Positions 1-11,398 of a DNA stretch of 64,000 nt are shown here, piece after piece. This DNA is from Chelydra serpentina. Its lineage: Eukaryota; Chordata; Testudines; Chelydridae. Below the pieces are notes generated by a model, which did no database searches, was not told the origin of the DNA, and saw nothing but the letters and a program-made list of their open reading frames with translations. Positions within the stretch are counted from its first letter, which is position 1; every line of letters begins with the position of its first letter. The stretch is from assembly GCA_037349315.1 (NCBI GenBank), contig JBAIAC010000007.1, positions 4,216,001 to 4,280,000 on the forward strand. The letters run 5' to 3'. A program made the translations under genes and the position numbers.

Positions 1-571
1 CTTAATACACAGGCTGAATTCCCTGCTCAGCCTGGGACCAGTCTCCTCAGTTCAAGTCTTTGTCTTTCCAGCATTCTTCTTGCCTTCAGCGTAGATGGGG
101 GAGGAAAGAGGTGGTTTCATGATGCCACTGTCTCTTCTTTTATACTCTTAATCCATGTCGCTGGGGGGATACTCATGTCCTGGTGGGCCTTGCCGAGTCA
201 GAGTTGAGCAATGTCAGTTGCATGGTGCTTGTGCAACCGTCTCTATTGAACTGTAGCTCTCTTGTTTACAATTCCCCTGCTGGTCAATGGTCATTTAACA
301 CCCGCCTGGGGGTGGATCACCTCTGACGTTGTCACTGGAGGACTAGCAGTGGGCAACTCCCAAACTCACAACGTATTTCAATAACAACCATAGAGCAAAA
401 TCTCATCACTTCATACGCACGAACGATATCCATATTTTGACAGAACGATGCATTTCATCAGATCATGACCTTTCATACAGTATCGTACATGGCATGCTTT
501 GTATGAAATATCACAACCATATACAAATGATGAATATGGCGGTTACGGGGTGCTACTTTGAGGTATGTCAC
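1..571. other. Unassigned sequence, possibly an old retroelement fragment
   Basis: No coding signal is visible. The segment from about 360 to 571 has the texture of an old LTR or other retroelement arm, with tracts around tatcacaacc and gaatatggcg, and it stops abruptly before the MIR-like copy that follows. No paired end or target duplication could be found, so this is only a suspicion. Confidence 0.25.
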
Positions 572-576
572 AATGG

Positions 577-800
577 GTGTCTCCCCCATTAACCCCATTT
601 TACAGATGGGGAACTGAAGAGCAGAGAGCCACATCCTCAAAGAAATTTAGGGGCCTAACTCCCACTGAAATAATAAGAAGGAGCCAAAAATACCTTAGAG
701 AATCTGGCTAGCAAGACTAAGTAATTCACCCAAGTTCACACAGGAAATCTGTGGCAGAGCAGGGATTGGATCCAGCTTTCCTATATCCCAGGCTAGATCC
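577..800 (-). mobile_element. MIR-like tRNA-derived SINE, interrupted
   Basis: Read on the minus strand this has the usual MIR order: a tRNA-related part near 720-800, then the conserved core, then the motif that reads ccattttacagatgggga on the plus strand near 595-612. The middle (about 636-716) does not belong to MIR. It resembles a short palindromic amniote repeat with arms around tttaggggcctaactccc and accttagagaatctggc, apparently inserted into the SINE. Confidence 0.6.
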
Positions 801-2097
801 TTCCTCTTTTTTATAGAGTATATTTGTATTTCAGGAGAGCGGGAAAGGAGATCATATCTGTGCCATTTAAATCCTTCTGAACAGCTGATGATTGCAGCTG
901 GCTGAAAAATGGGAACATTTTTTGCACAAAACATTGTCTCGGTTCTTTGAAAAACCCCTCAAAATTTGGAATTTGGTGCCTGGTTCTAGTGACTGATTCT
1001 TCAGTAAAGGGTCAGATTTTCAGCTGAGGATCCCAGGATAATGTTCACCGATGAAATGTAAGTAGGAGTGCAGGAAAAATCCCCCTAGGAAGCGGCAGGG
1101 CATTGTAGAGTCCTTTGTGATGGCCAAACGAGGTCTCTTGGTAACTAATGTAGAAGGGATATTTTGGTGAAGCTGTTGGACAAAGCCAGACCCTGTGGGT
1201 CTCTCTGGCATTCTAGTTCCCAGACTAACTAACTACAGCTTGTGCTACCTAATGTCACCACACAGGGTGGTCTAAGATGAGCAGTCAAATCTGTCTGTGT
1301 CTGTTACAGTGTAAGCGCTGTGCCTTCTCCATTAAATTCTATGTGGGGCTAAGATGTCTCACGTCTTATCTGCCAGGTAATTGACTTGGGAGTAGCGCAC
1401 TGCTTGATGGGACACAAGCAGAATGGCTGACGGGCAAAGCAGAAGGGCTGCTTCCCCCCCTCCTTGGCCACTGGCAGGAGACTCCAAGCACACTAATGGT
1501 ACAAGCTGAAAGCTCCGGGGATTTACAAATGAAGCAGATGAAAGTGTAACCCTGGAGAACTGAGGGTGAATTATTCTCATCTAGCAACTGGCAAACAACA
1601 GCTTTGAGCCCCATTATTGAAGTGCCAGGGAACGCTTCCTTTTGCCCTACAAGTGCTTGCTGAGTCTGCCTTGACCCTGCAGGAAGGTTTGGGGTGACTT
1701 CCGTACCTGACAGTTCTTCCTCTCCCTGGCTACTGCTAAATAATCCCCTGCTGAAGGTTATAGCCCTGGGGGCTCATAAAAATACTTCAGAGGAGCAGAA
1801 GTTTTTTTTTAAACTTTGCACTGCGCCAGACTCTACCAAGGGCTAGGTGTTGGGAAATATTTTCTGAGGGAGAGAATGTCTCTGGATTGCATAGAAGAAT
1901 ATTACCTGCCCCGCCCCACCTCCTTCAGATGACTTAATGGGAACACTGTGCTACTCTTTACTAGCTGGATATATTTTGAGGCACAGACACCAGTGTGGTT
2001 CGCATGGTCTGTTTGTTTGCCAACAGGTGTCGCTTCTCTTTTGCTATGATTCCGAGAAAGTATTGTTGTTTAACTACAGGGCTGAGCACGGATGAGA
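801..2097. other. No recognisable feature
   Basis: About 1.3 kb of single-copy-looking sequence. Short ORFs here overlap on the same strand and lack codon or domain signal. Nothing was recognised. Confidence 0.5.
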
Positions 2098-2382
2098 AGG
2101 ATGGCCTTGGGGTTAAGGTTAGGAACTGGACGAGCTAGGTTCTGTTCTTGACTCTGTCACAGATGTCTTCTGTAACCTTGGGCAAATCACTTAATCGCTC
2201 TGAGCCGATGTTCTCCATCTGTAGAACGGGGATAAGAATCTGCATCTATTGTTTGTTTAGCTCGTTAACTCTTCGGGGGCAGGAACTGTTTCTTTCTATG
2301 CATTTGTACATTGCCTAGCGCACTGGGGCCCTGATTTCAGATGGGTTTCTAGGTGTTACTGCAATGCAAACAAAGATAAGAA
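2098..2382 (+). mobile_element. MIR-like SINE, nearly full length
   Basis: The order is a tRNA-related head, then the core near 2184-2235 containing ttgggcaaatcacttaa and a cryptic ctccatctgtagaacggggat motif. The 3' end near 2305-2370 resembles the reptile tail 'gtacagcacctagcacaatgg', here gtacattgcctagcgcactgg. The copy is old and diverged. Confidence 0.7.
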
Positions 2383-2970
2383 CAGTAGAGTCACCCCTCC
2401 TTTGTGCAAGTGCATATCTCGCTGCTCATCGTGGGTTTTTCCTGGGCTACAGGGGATATTTTGGGGGGTACTCCTTGTTAAAATACTGACAGTATGTCGC
2501 TTTTCTGTCTAAAGCTGGAAAACCCAGGAGAAGGTTTCTATGCTTGCTTCTCTTCTGTTTTCACTTCACACGGGAGCCTCACCTCCAGGAAAGGTCAGGT
2601 GCCAGGAAACCAAAGTATCCCTCACTACTTTGTGGTAAAACTCGTGGGGTTTCTCCCCATCCCCTCCAATATTTTCTTCAAGGAAATAGGCGGATCTGCA
2701 CCAGCCTGCAAAAGGCCCCTGGGAATCCCTTGATGTTGTCTGTGTGTCACTCCTCTAACATCCGCTCCCCTGACCTCTTGCAAGGACGGGGAGGGCTTGC
2801 CAGCATCACACATTTTGATCGCTGAACGCAGAGGTCCGGCCTGCAGCACGCTCCACTAGTTGAGTCGCGGAGGGTTCCTGTGCCGTGTAGATGAGAAGTG
2901 GGGTCGAAGATGAGTTCGCCAGATCACAGCACGTGCATTAAAGGGAGATGCTTGTAAGGAGCCGAGCACT

Positions 2971-3141
2971 CATAGAATCATAGAATCTCAGGGTTGGAAG
3001 GGACCTCAGGAGGTCATCTAGTCCAACCCCCTGCTCAAAGCAGGACCAACCCCAACTAGATCATCCCAGCCAGGGCTTTGTCAAGTCTGACCTTAAAAAC
3101 CTCTAAGGAAGGAGATTCCACCACCTCCCTAGGTAACCCAT
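2971..3141 (-). mobile_element. CR1 LINE, 3' end fragment
   Basis: On the minus strand this is the last ~170 bp of a CR1 element. It contains the end of ORF2 (the region around gggaggtggtgg), the stretch caaagcagggggttgga in slightly varied form, and the terminal octamer-like repeat ATTCTATG twice. CR1 copies are usually truncated at the 5' end, as here. No intact coding sequence remains. Confidence 0.9.
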
Positions 3142-3689
3142 CATCCAAATACAATCACAGCCAGGCTGCGCTGAAAGAAGCTGTCTGTGCTGATAGGCAG
3201 GATAGCTGTGCTTGGCATGAGACCAAGGGAGTGATTCTCTTACATCCCAGGGGAGGCTGATGGCTACATCTTTCGCACTGTATTTTAGCGCCTGCCCTGA
3301 CCTGGACACACATAGGCACCGAGCTAGGGGAGTATCAAGGGAGGGCTACAAGCAGGGAAAAGAAGGTCATGGTGTCACGTTGCTCAAGCTGAAGCCACCT
3401 TCCTGGCACTGAGACTAGTCCTGGCTGAGATGGCGCATCGATGGCAGGAGGCCTTCTCCCTTCCCAGCCCCAGCTATGAAGAGTTGTCAGGATGGTGGTG
3501 TCACATTGGCAGAAAGAATAAGAAGCTTCCCCAGGATTGGCATCAGCACTGATCGCTCGGTGTTTTGTGGCCATGCTCTGGGGTAGAGTAACACATCTCG
3601 TTCAGTATTGATCTTGAGTTGGGCACTGTACACAGACTGGCTAGCAAATGTTTGTAAGCTTTCATAAGTGCCTGTGTCTCTTCTATTAG

Positions 3690-3897
3690 GTTAGGGCCCT
3701 AGCCTAAGACTTGGGAGACCCGTGTTTGATTCCCCTGCTCTGCCACAGATTTCCGAGGTGCCCTAGGGCAAGTCACCTAATCTCTCTGTGCTTCAGTTCC
3801 CCATCTATAAACAGGACTAGCACTTACCAGCTTCACAGGAGTGTCATGAGGATAAATCCATTAAAGACTGTGAGGTGCTCAAGTACTAGGGTGATGG
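3690..3897 (+). mobile_element. MIR-like SINE, split by an LTR
   Basis: The tRNA-related head is near 3690-3750 and the core contains agggcaagtcacctaa and ccccatctataaa. The tail stops at 3897 in ...gggtgatgg and appears to resume at 4374-4415 (gggctgtataagtactg...), so the LTR at 3898-4373 interrupts it. Confidence 0.65.
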
Positions 3898-4373
3898 TGT
3901 GACTGGCCCCTTTAAGGGGAAATTAGGCTAGCCCCACCAATGCTGTAATTAACTCCAGTCCAGCTTGAGAGGGTGGGAGTAATGGGATCAGGTGTTAACA
4001 TGGCTGCAGCTGCTGGGAACAGGAGCCCCAGGGAGCAGGTTAGGCTGCTGAGAGGCCCTGAGATAAGGTCAGTAGGAAGCAGAGAGGTCCCTAGGAGAAG
4101 ATGCTAGAGGCAGTAGGACTAGCCTGGAAGGGGCTGAGAACTGGGCCCGGAAGGCAGCCCAAGAGGGTCAGAAGAACTGTTTGTTTGGGTGTTGGTTAGA
4201 ATGTTTAGTTGGGTGTTTGGGGCCCTGAGAAGGGCCTGAACTTTCAGTGTGACCGGGCCAGAGGGCTGAGTCGCCCAGCAGAAACGGCTGAAGAACAACT
4301 GACCAAGTGTGGAAGAATCCCTGCAATGTTGCATCCCGGCCTGAGGTGGCACTGTGGTGGTGAGTTCCCTCCA
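3898..4373 (+). mobile_element. Solo LTR-like insertion inside a MIR copy
   Basis: A 476-bp block begins TGTGACTGG and ends CCCTCCA, giving the TG...CA termini expected of an LTR. It splits a recognisable MIR copy. The flanks gtgatgg and tgagagg look like a decayed target duplication. There is no internal retroviral coding region, so this is a solo LTR if it is one. Orientation is assumed from the TG end. The family is unknown. Confidence 0.5.
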
Positions 4374-4474
4374 TGAGAGGGCTGTATAAGTACTGAAGAT
4401 AGAGAGAGCTATTAAAATGATGCTTTATAATGCCTCCCAGCCACAATTTTCAGTGAGTTGCATTTCTACTTAGG

Positions 4475-4620
4475 TCTCTCACTGCAGTAGGGAAATGGTG
4501 TTCCTCATCCTCTGTCAGCATCAGAACAATGCAGTCCCAAGTTACTGTCCGTTCTTTGGGGCAAAGACTATTCTGTGTTTGTACAGCACCGAGCACAATG
4601 CGGCCCTGATCTGCGAACAC
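4475..4620 (+). mobile_element. MIR-like SINE tail fragment
   Basis: The motif gtacagcaccgagcacaatg at 4581-4600, followed by cggccctgatct, matches the 3' part of the reptile MIR-like copies elsewhere in this window (46208, 47155, 48449). The head is missing or too diverged to see. Confidence 0.5.
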
Positions 4621-5584
4621 ATTCAAATGTGCTGAAGCAGGGGACTGGTCTTTCTGCACTGATACAGATAGGCCCAGCGCTTACAGTGAAGACCTAAAAA
4701 TGATGCCTCGTATTGTACAATATATAAAAAAGTTGCAGCCCTTCTAATAGGGAAAGTGGTGCTAGCTACTGCATGAATCATAAACAGGGCTTCTGATTTT
4801 CAGTTTTAAAGGATAAACACCAATCAATACCCTGGAAACAAAAATGAGATCAGTGTTTATCTAATAAACCCCAGAAATGGTTACCTGCATCTAAGGGCTT
4901 GGCCCCACAGTGCAGTACTGAGGACCATGAGGGAGTAATTTCTAAAGTGCACTAATGAGTTGTACATTAATTGGTCCATGTAAACCAGGCTGGTGTGCAC
5001 TAGAGGTTCCGTAGTGCACTTTAACATAGTACTGTTTCAATGTTAAAGCGCATTAAAGAACGCTCTAGAGAGTCAAGATTACACATTACAGAATATACTA
5101 CTGTAATGAGTAAGGTATATAATAGTAATGTATATTCTATACGTTGCTCATTACAGTATATACAAAGAGAACGCCTTGAATCCCCCTGATTTTTGGATAG
5201 CTCCATAAAACGAAAATGTTAGTAAACCCTGAAAACCAGAAGCACAGATTAGAAAGCACTGGAATTTTTCATAGTGCATTAGCACTTAATATCAGGGGTC
5301 AGATGGCATATAACCTTCCATATGTCTTTTGCAGGCTGAAAGCTGCCAGTGTATATTAAATTGGATAGGGGTTTGATTTTTGAGCCAAGCGGTTAAATCG
5401 GAAAATGCTGGGGTGCTAACTTTGCACTAGCACAATCCAATTCTTTGTAGGTTCACATACACCAATTGACATTTATTCTTTTATAAAGTGCTGTAGTCTG
5501 GATTTCAGCAAATACCCCAGTGTTCAACTGCCCATATCGTTGTCTGGCAGAAGCAGAAATATGGCACATGTTTTAACAATGAGG
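4621..5584. other. AT-rich sequence without a clear feature
   Basis: Contains a faint MITE-like start near 4895 (agggcttggccccacagtg) with no partner end. An AT-rich stretch around 5080-5170 has imperfect inverted motifs. No gene signal. Confidence 0.4.
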
Positions 5585-5757
5585 GTCATTAACCACAGCG
5601 GGAAGCTTACCGGGGGATGTGGTAGATTCTCCATCACTGAAGCCTGTAATTCATGTCTGAATATCCTTTTTTAAAAGTGCTCAACCACCAGTTACTGTTC
5701 TCAGTGCAGAGATTTCTGGGTGAATTTCCAAGGCCTGAGTTATGCAGGATGATCATG
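5585..5757 (+). mobile_element. CR1 LINE fragment, second subfamily
   Basis: The run gggaagcttaccgggggatg through gattctccatcactgaag corresponds to the end of CR1 ORF2 (roughly LPGDVVDSPSLK in a mixed frame). It is followed by the 3' region aggcctgagttatgcaggat and a shortened atgatcatgg tail. It is old, with small deletions, and not coding. Confidence 0.6.
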
Positions 5758-7512
5758 GAGAAGGCCCATATTGCCAGCCCCAAGAGTTCAGTTTTAAAGC
5801 ATAAAAAGACAGACTCCCAAGAGAGTGCATCATTCGGGCTTTATTTCTTCTTTCCCCCCACACTGCTCTCTGTCCTCAAGCACTTACTGAAAGTAGGGTT
5901 AAGTTCCTAGACAGATCCTTCCCTTAGCTTCCCAAAAGAGGGTGCTCTTTATTGTAATTCCAAGTGTTCTGAAAATCGAGATCAGCTTAAAAATCACAAG
6001 CGTTAAAAAAAAGAAAAGAAAAGTTGGGTTCTTTGTGTTTCCCTCTTAGTTTCGGAGTCTGTAGGATGTGCTTGGGTCATGCTTTCAAGCTTTCCTTTGT
6101 GACCATAAGGGCTAGAAATAGAAACTTATATATTTTTTTAAAAAGCGGAATTTCCCCCTGTAATCACATGACTCCAGGACCTGGGGCTTTAAGAAAAACA
6201 GCAAAAATTGAGAGAACTGGCAACACTAGGGATATCTGCACAGGGTGTTTTTACTTTGAGTTAAGCAATTGCTGCCTAACCTGAGGTACTTAACACCTTT
6301 GAAAAGGCTAGTGTTGACACTCCCCAAACTTTTGTATCAGGCATCCATCCATATGGTATAGGAAAAGGGAAATCTCCCCTTTTCTGTACACTGCATACTT
6401 CAAAACGAACTTAAGGTTAAAAAAAAGAAAAGAAAAAAGAGACCCCTCTAGTGAAGATAAGCCCACTGTGTCCCTTACGGCTTTAAAATCTAGCCTCACA
6501 TGATTTTTGCACTACTGAGAAGATTTCTGCATAATGTAATGCAGAGTGACTGCAGAAGTCAAAGGTACCAAAACAAAAGAGAGGTTTATATCAATCTGTA
6601 TCTTCTCTGCAAGGCTCTACAGAGTTTTCAAGTTTTATTAGAAGTATCACTGGAACAAGGGCTTATGGTTCTCAGCAATTATTTGCTCCGTATATGCTTT
6701 GTGTGGGTGGAGCAATGAAGGACCATTGATGTAGCAAACAAGGGGTTAACAACCAGGTGTACAAGGTGAGGACCGCATGTCCAGTCAGGCTTTCCATGGG
6801 TAATCCTATGGGAACTGCTCCATGGTCACTGGGAGGGAGAAGGTCGAGATGGCTTCAATCCCGAGGGGCGAACGGTGGCTTGAACCAAGAACTGAGGAGG
6901 TTTTTCTGCTCTGTGGGGATCAGAACCACTTTCTTCTGAACCTAGAGGAAGAGACTTCACTGAGTGCAGCGTTTTCTGCTACGCTTCACAAACACACCAC
7001 AGTCCCTGGCCTTTAAAGGCACCAGTGCTCACATCCGCAGCATTCACCCTGGTCAGATTAATGGGTCACGCTCTACCATTAACTTGCCCACTCGCTTGAC
7101 AGTGAGACTCCCTTGTTTTCCGCATGAGTCACGTGCCGCAAGGCGATTATAATGTAAGTGTATAAAACAACTTGGATGTGAAAACAGGTTGTAATTGACT
7201 GCAGGGACAGCAAGCGGCGTAGGTCCTGACCACACAAGAGACGCCAAGGCGTAAACTCTTGCCCTTTCTCCTTCCTCCTGTGATGTTTCTGCGATTAGCT
7301 CTAATTGCTTAACACGCAGCACTCCTGGAGCCTGATGAGGTTAGTAAACAAGAATATACGACATGCTGTTTTTCCAGACAGGCCATCATGGCTTAAAAGG
7401 CATCCCCGCAGCCTCTTGTGTTTCTAGAGCTGATTTGCATACGGAGTATATTTCAGCAGTCTCCACCTTGACCATGCGGTGGTGGTGGGGAACGTCACAG
7501 ATATATTACACT
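5758..7512. other. No recognisable feature
   Basis: About 1.75 kb with scattered poly-A tracts (for example 6420-6440) and no repeat or coding signal that I can name. Short ORFs lie on both strands and overlap each other. Confidence 0.45.
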
Positions 7513-7514
7513 TA

Positions 7515-7635
7515 GGGTGACCAGACAGCAAATGTGGAAAATCAGGACAGGGGGTGAGGGGTAATAGGAGCCTATATTAAAAAAAAGACCCCAAAATCAG
7601 GACTGTCCCTATAAAATCAGGACATCTGGTCACCC
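7515..7635 (+). mobile_element. Tc1/mariner-like MITE, copy 1
   Basis: A 121-bp element with inverted ends GGGTGACCAGA and TCTGGTCACCC, flanked by TA on each side (7513-7514 and 7636-7637). The inner sequence also folds back (atcaggacag ... ctgtcc). Related copies lie at 21906-22025 and 53900-54019. TA duplication points to the Tc1/mariner superfamily; no transposase is encoded. Confidence 0.85.
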
Positions 7636-7767
7636 TAATTACACTTGCCAGGGTGCAGACAGTGTAAATATGAATACGTAGGAAAAAAAGCTGCGGCAGC
7701 CAATGAACCTTTTTCGGGCAGAAGGTCTTGTCTTAGAGGAAGCCCTGAGCTTGGCTTTTCACGGGGC

Positions 7768-8599
7768 TGTAGTGGGGCAGGCAGTTACCCCGCTCCTAGA
7801 AAAAAGGCTAGGCTGATTGGGGTAGTCACAGCTGGCCCTGTTATAAGAGCTCAGGGAGGAGCTAGGTCAGTCTCTCTCTTGCTCTGGAGAGAGAAGGACC
7901 TGACTGCCGGGGAGCTCAGGGTACCGGGATAGAGCAGTGCTGGGGAAAGGCAAGAGGAGCTGGGGAGCTCCAGCCTGGCAACTCCCCAGGCTGCAGGCCT
8001 TGGGAAAGGCCAAAGCAGGTACTGGGGTTGCAAAGGTGTAGCCCGGGCTTAGGCAGAGGCAGCTGGTCCAAACCCCCCTTGCCAATGATGAGTGGCCATT
8101 ACAGACTGCAGTCTGCCCCAGTGAGCGTGGGCTCGATGCTGACTCGCAGTAGCCACTGAGGCAAGGTGGGGATAGAGGGTTGGGGGTTCTCCTGGGACGG
8201 GAGACCCAGATTGTGGGTTCATAGAATCATAGAATATCAGGGTTGGAAGGGACCTTAGGAGGTCATCTAGTCCAAACCCCTGCTCAAAGCAGGACCAATC
8301 CCCAATTTTTGCCCCAGATCCCTAAATGGCCCCCTCAAGGATTGAACCTTGGGTTTAGCAGGCCAATGCTCAAACCACTGAGCTATCCCTCCCCCTACTG
8401 CTGGGGGCAGAACCCTGAGATAAAGGGGCACTGCCAGGGGCAGCACCCCAAGGTAAAGGGGTCCCGGGGTCCGGGAGGGACACGGGTGCCAGCGGCAAGC
8501 AAAACATCGGCCAGCAGAGGGTGCTCCAAGGCTGGTGGACAGCTAATTCCCAAGACGACCAGCAGGAGGTGCCGCGCCGGTGAGTCTTGCTTTGCTACA
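7768..8599 (+). mobile_element. Solo LTR, family A, copy 1 (contains a SINE)
   Basis: Begins TGTAGTGGGG and ends GCTACA, flanked by a perfect 5-bp duplication GGGGC (7763-7767 and 8600-8604). About 655 bp remain once the SINE at 8220-8396 is removed. The copy matches the LTRs at 10696-11393 and 14837-15517 through shared blocks such as gctggggagctcc, ctgcagtctgcccca and aggtggggatag. A TATA-like ttataagagc lies near 7839. No viral gene adjoins it. Confidence 0.8.
8220..8396 (-). mobile_element. Turtle tRNA-derived SINE with CR1-like tail, copy 1
   Basis: On the minus strand this starts with a tRNA-like head holding a box A (TAGCTCAGTGG) and a box B related to GGTTCAATCC. It then runs through a linker (catttagggatctggggcaaaaa in part) into the CR1-type 3' end with attctatgattctatg. 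This is the design of the turtle Pol III/SINE family, which is thought to be copied by CR1 machinery recognising the shared tail. It sits inside an LTR and is therefore younger than that LTR. Confidence 0.9.
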
Positions 8600-8655
8600 G
8601 GGGCTATGTCACTTTTCTATTCTGGGCTTTTATGAAATGTGGGAATAAAACCGGC

Positions 8656-8835
8656 TAGGGCCTGGTCTGCACTACAAAGGTTAATGCAAGGCAGCTTACG
8701 TCGACCTAGGTGTGCGTGCGTCTGCACTTAAATTGGTCTCCCACTGCTGTAAGTGCCCTGTTTTGCTGACATAGTTACACCACCTCCCCGAGCGGCACAG
8801 CGCCACGGTCAGTGTACTTAGGTCCATGCAGTGTG
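8656..8835. mobile_element. Partial MITE of the GGCCTGGTCTACACTA type
   Basis: Starts agggcctggtctgcactac and contains acttacgtcgacc-like and gttacaccacctccccgagc motifs shared with the MITEs at 21006-21240 and 26614-26838. The far end is not recognised. Assignment to PIF/Harbinger is by analogy only. Confidence 0.45.
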
Positions 8836-8916
8836 ACCCTGATTGCACGATCAGTGCCCTGGGAAGAGGAATACCAAGGGGCCAGAATGGAATGAAAAAG
8901 TTTGGGGAAATCCCTC

Positions 8917-9826
8917 TGTGACAGTGTCCCCATAAAACTTTATGGGGAGATGCTTATAACTATATATGTGTAACGTTTTATACTACATGTGCCATGTAAC
9001 ATATCTCTGTGAAAGTTATGACCTACTGAATTTATTCCTCCTGTTTGTAGGCATGTATCATTGTTGTGGTGGTAGTTATGAACATTGGTTTTATATTTGC
9101 TGGTTTTATGCATAGCTTTTGTAAGAACATGGGGCCAGGTCCAGAGGAAGGAATGTGCAAGTTGAGTACAAGTACTTAACAGACAAAAGAAGGTGCAGAC
9201 CCCAATCCACATCGGGGCCCCAGTCAAGGATGCAACTGGTTAGACTGGTTAGGGCACACGGACAGGTGACTTGCCCATGTGATCCCAAAACTCCAGGGCT
9301 ACTGGATCCTACGCAGGGAGAGGAAGAAAGGCTATAAAAGCCCTTGCAAGACCCTTCCATTTTGGCTTCAGCTGGCTAAAGGGAGAGGCTCTCCACCCCC
9401 CCAAGCACATTCCTGAGGGGAACTGAACAAAGGACAAAGACACCAGGGGGTGCGGCTATTGGACCTAGGCTAATTCTACAGCCTGTAAAAAGGAAAATAT
9501 CCGAATCTGGTGAGGCTTTTATCTGTGTTAACTTTGAATAGGCATAGACGTGCGTGTTTTATTTTATTTTACTAAGTAACTTGCTTTGTTCTGTCTGTCA
9601 CTAATTGAACTCACTTACATCCTATTTTTTGTACTTATTAAAATCACTTTTTACTTATTAAGTTTCCTTGAGTACGAGTTAGTGCAAAGGGAGAGCAAAC
9701 AGGTGGAATAAATTCAGTAGGTCATAACTTTCACAGAGATATGTTACATGGCACATGTAGTATAAAACGTTACACATATATAGTTATAAGCATCTCCCCA
9801 TAAAGTTTTATGGGGACACTGTCACA
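8917..9826. mobile_element. Element with 131-bp near-identical inverted ends
   Basis: The left arm 8917-9047 and right arm 9696-9826 are reverse complements with one visible mismatch in 131 bp. The outer ends read TGTGACAGTGTCCCC and GGGGACACTGTCACA. Just inside each tip is a second hairpin, CCCCATAAA facing TTTATGGGG. The flanks carry a 5-bp duplication CCCTC (8912-8916 and 9827-9831), extendable to CCCTCTGTG. The middle has a TATA-like gctataaaagcc near 9332. TG...CA ends and a 5-bp duplication suggest an LTR, but the long inverted arms suggest a foldback DNA transposon. No coding capacity is evident. Confidence 0.85.
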
Positions 9827-9831
9827 CCCTC

Positions 9832-10690
9832 TGTGGGAGTTTATTATACAGACCCAGAGATAACTTCTGCAGCTCACTTCTTTTACATCATATAAAATGA
9901 ATGATCCAGTATCGTGTAATGAAATAGACACGATCTGTGGCAAACTGAATTGCCAACTAAAACTGTATTTCTGATCTGAAAAACAAATGTGTGGATTTGT
10001 ATTTTCTAATACCCATCCATTCCCCTGATTGATTTCCCCATATGCCCAGTATTCACTGGTGCCCACAGGTATCCCCCTTCCCCATCTATATCCCTATTAA
10101 TGAAGGGAACATCCCAACATGATGATATGAGACCGCTCCGCCAAGGATTGGCGCAGATTCTGTCCCTTACATCAGCCCCGGTACCCTAATCTGGATGGAG
10201 CCCCAGGGAAATCCCGCCAGTGCAGACACAGTGCTTCTTCACAAGCCTGGAAACAGGGGACGTGCCAGGGCTGAGTTTGACTGGGCTGCTTACGCAGGGA
10301 GCCGGGGACAGGCAGCAGAACATGAGAGCAGAAGCTGTAACGTATGTTGAGAGAGCAACCACCAGGCAGTGCAAGGATCTGTAGAGTGCAAAAGGTGGCA
10401 TGAAGCCCCTACCCTCACCCCCTGGATTATATCCTCTGTATTGCATGATTCTCATTTTCCCCAGCACACTGCTCTGTAATTTACTCCTTCTCTCTGGCCC
10501 CTTTGCAGTACAAAGGGCCTGAGTTTAAATGCGAATCCGTTCCGCAGTCCCCAACACGTGAGGCTTTTGAGAATCGGCCAGTTGCCTCTCAGCGAAGGCT
10601 GTGGTGTCACTACAGAAATAAATATCCTGCGGCAAAGAAACGTAAGAGCAGCAGAAGCGGCACTGGTACTTGTACCATTCTGCCTACTGG
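9832..10690. other. No recognisable feature
   Basis: Nothing could be assigned. Overlapping short ORFs on both strands near 10450-10690 have no family resemblance. Confidence 0.45.
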
Positions 10691-10695
10691 GTGTG

Positions 10696-11393
10696 TGTAG
10701 CAGGGTGGTTACCGGCTCCAGCCCTGACAGGGTTGAAACAGCCCTAGGAAAGGGCTGTGGCAGGGGAAAACAGCCCCTGGGCTGACTGGGGGAAGTAGCC
10801 GCAGCTGGGCCACACCCCAATCAGGGCCCAGCTGGCCCCATGAAGGCTGTTGAGCCAGAAGCCCAGACAGACTCTCCCTCTGCCTGTAGAGGGAGAAGGG
10901 TCTGGCTGCAGGGACCTGGGAAGGTACCTAGAGTGGAGCAGGGCTGGGGAAAGGCCAGGGGAGCTGGGGAGCTCCGGCCTGAGAGAACCCCAGGCTGTGG
11001 CCTAGGGTTAGGCCCAACTGGGTACAGGGGTTGCATGGGCAGCCCACGGGTAGGCCGAGGCAGCAAGTCCAAACCCAACCTTGCCTGTGATGAGTGGCGT
11101 ATACTGCAGTCTGCCCCAGAGCGTGGGGGCTAGCCGGTGACTGGCAGTAACTTATGACTGAGGCGAGGTGGGGATAGTGGGTTGGGGTTCCCTGGGGAGG
11201 GGAGACCCAGATCTGTGGGGTACTGCCAGGGGCAACACCCCAGTTAAAGGGGCACTGGGGTCCTGGCAGGGACACGGGGGCCAGAGCGGTCAAGCGGATC
11301 ACCGGCCTGCAGAGGGTGCTCCGGAGCTGGACGAGCTAATTCCCGACAGAGACCAGTGGGAGGCGCCTCAGGGGTGAGTCCGACACGCTTACA
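10696..11393 (+). mobile_element. Solo LTR, family A, copy 2
   Basis: A 698-bp block begins TGTAGCAGGGTGGTTACC and ends ACACGCTTACA, with near-matching 5-bp flanks GTGTG (10691-10695) and GTGGG (11394-11398). It aligns by eye along its whole length with 14837-15517 and with the interrupted copy at 7768-8599. ORFs of up to 124 codons here are GC-rich and run on both strands in several frames, as expected of non-coding DNA. Confidence 0.75.
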
Positions 11394-11398
11394 GTGGG

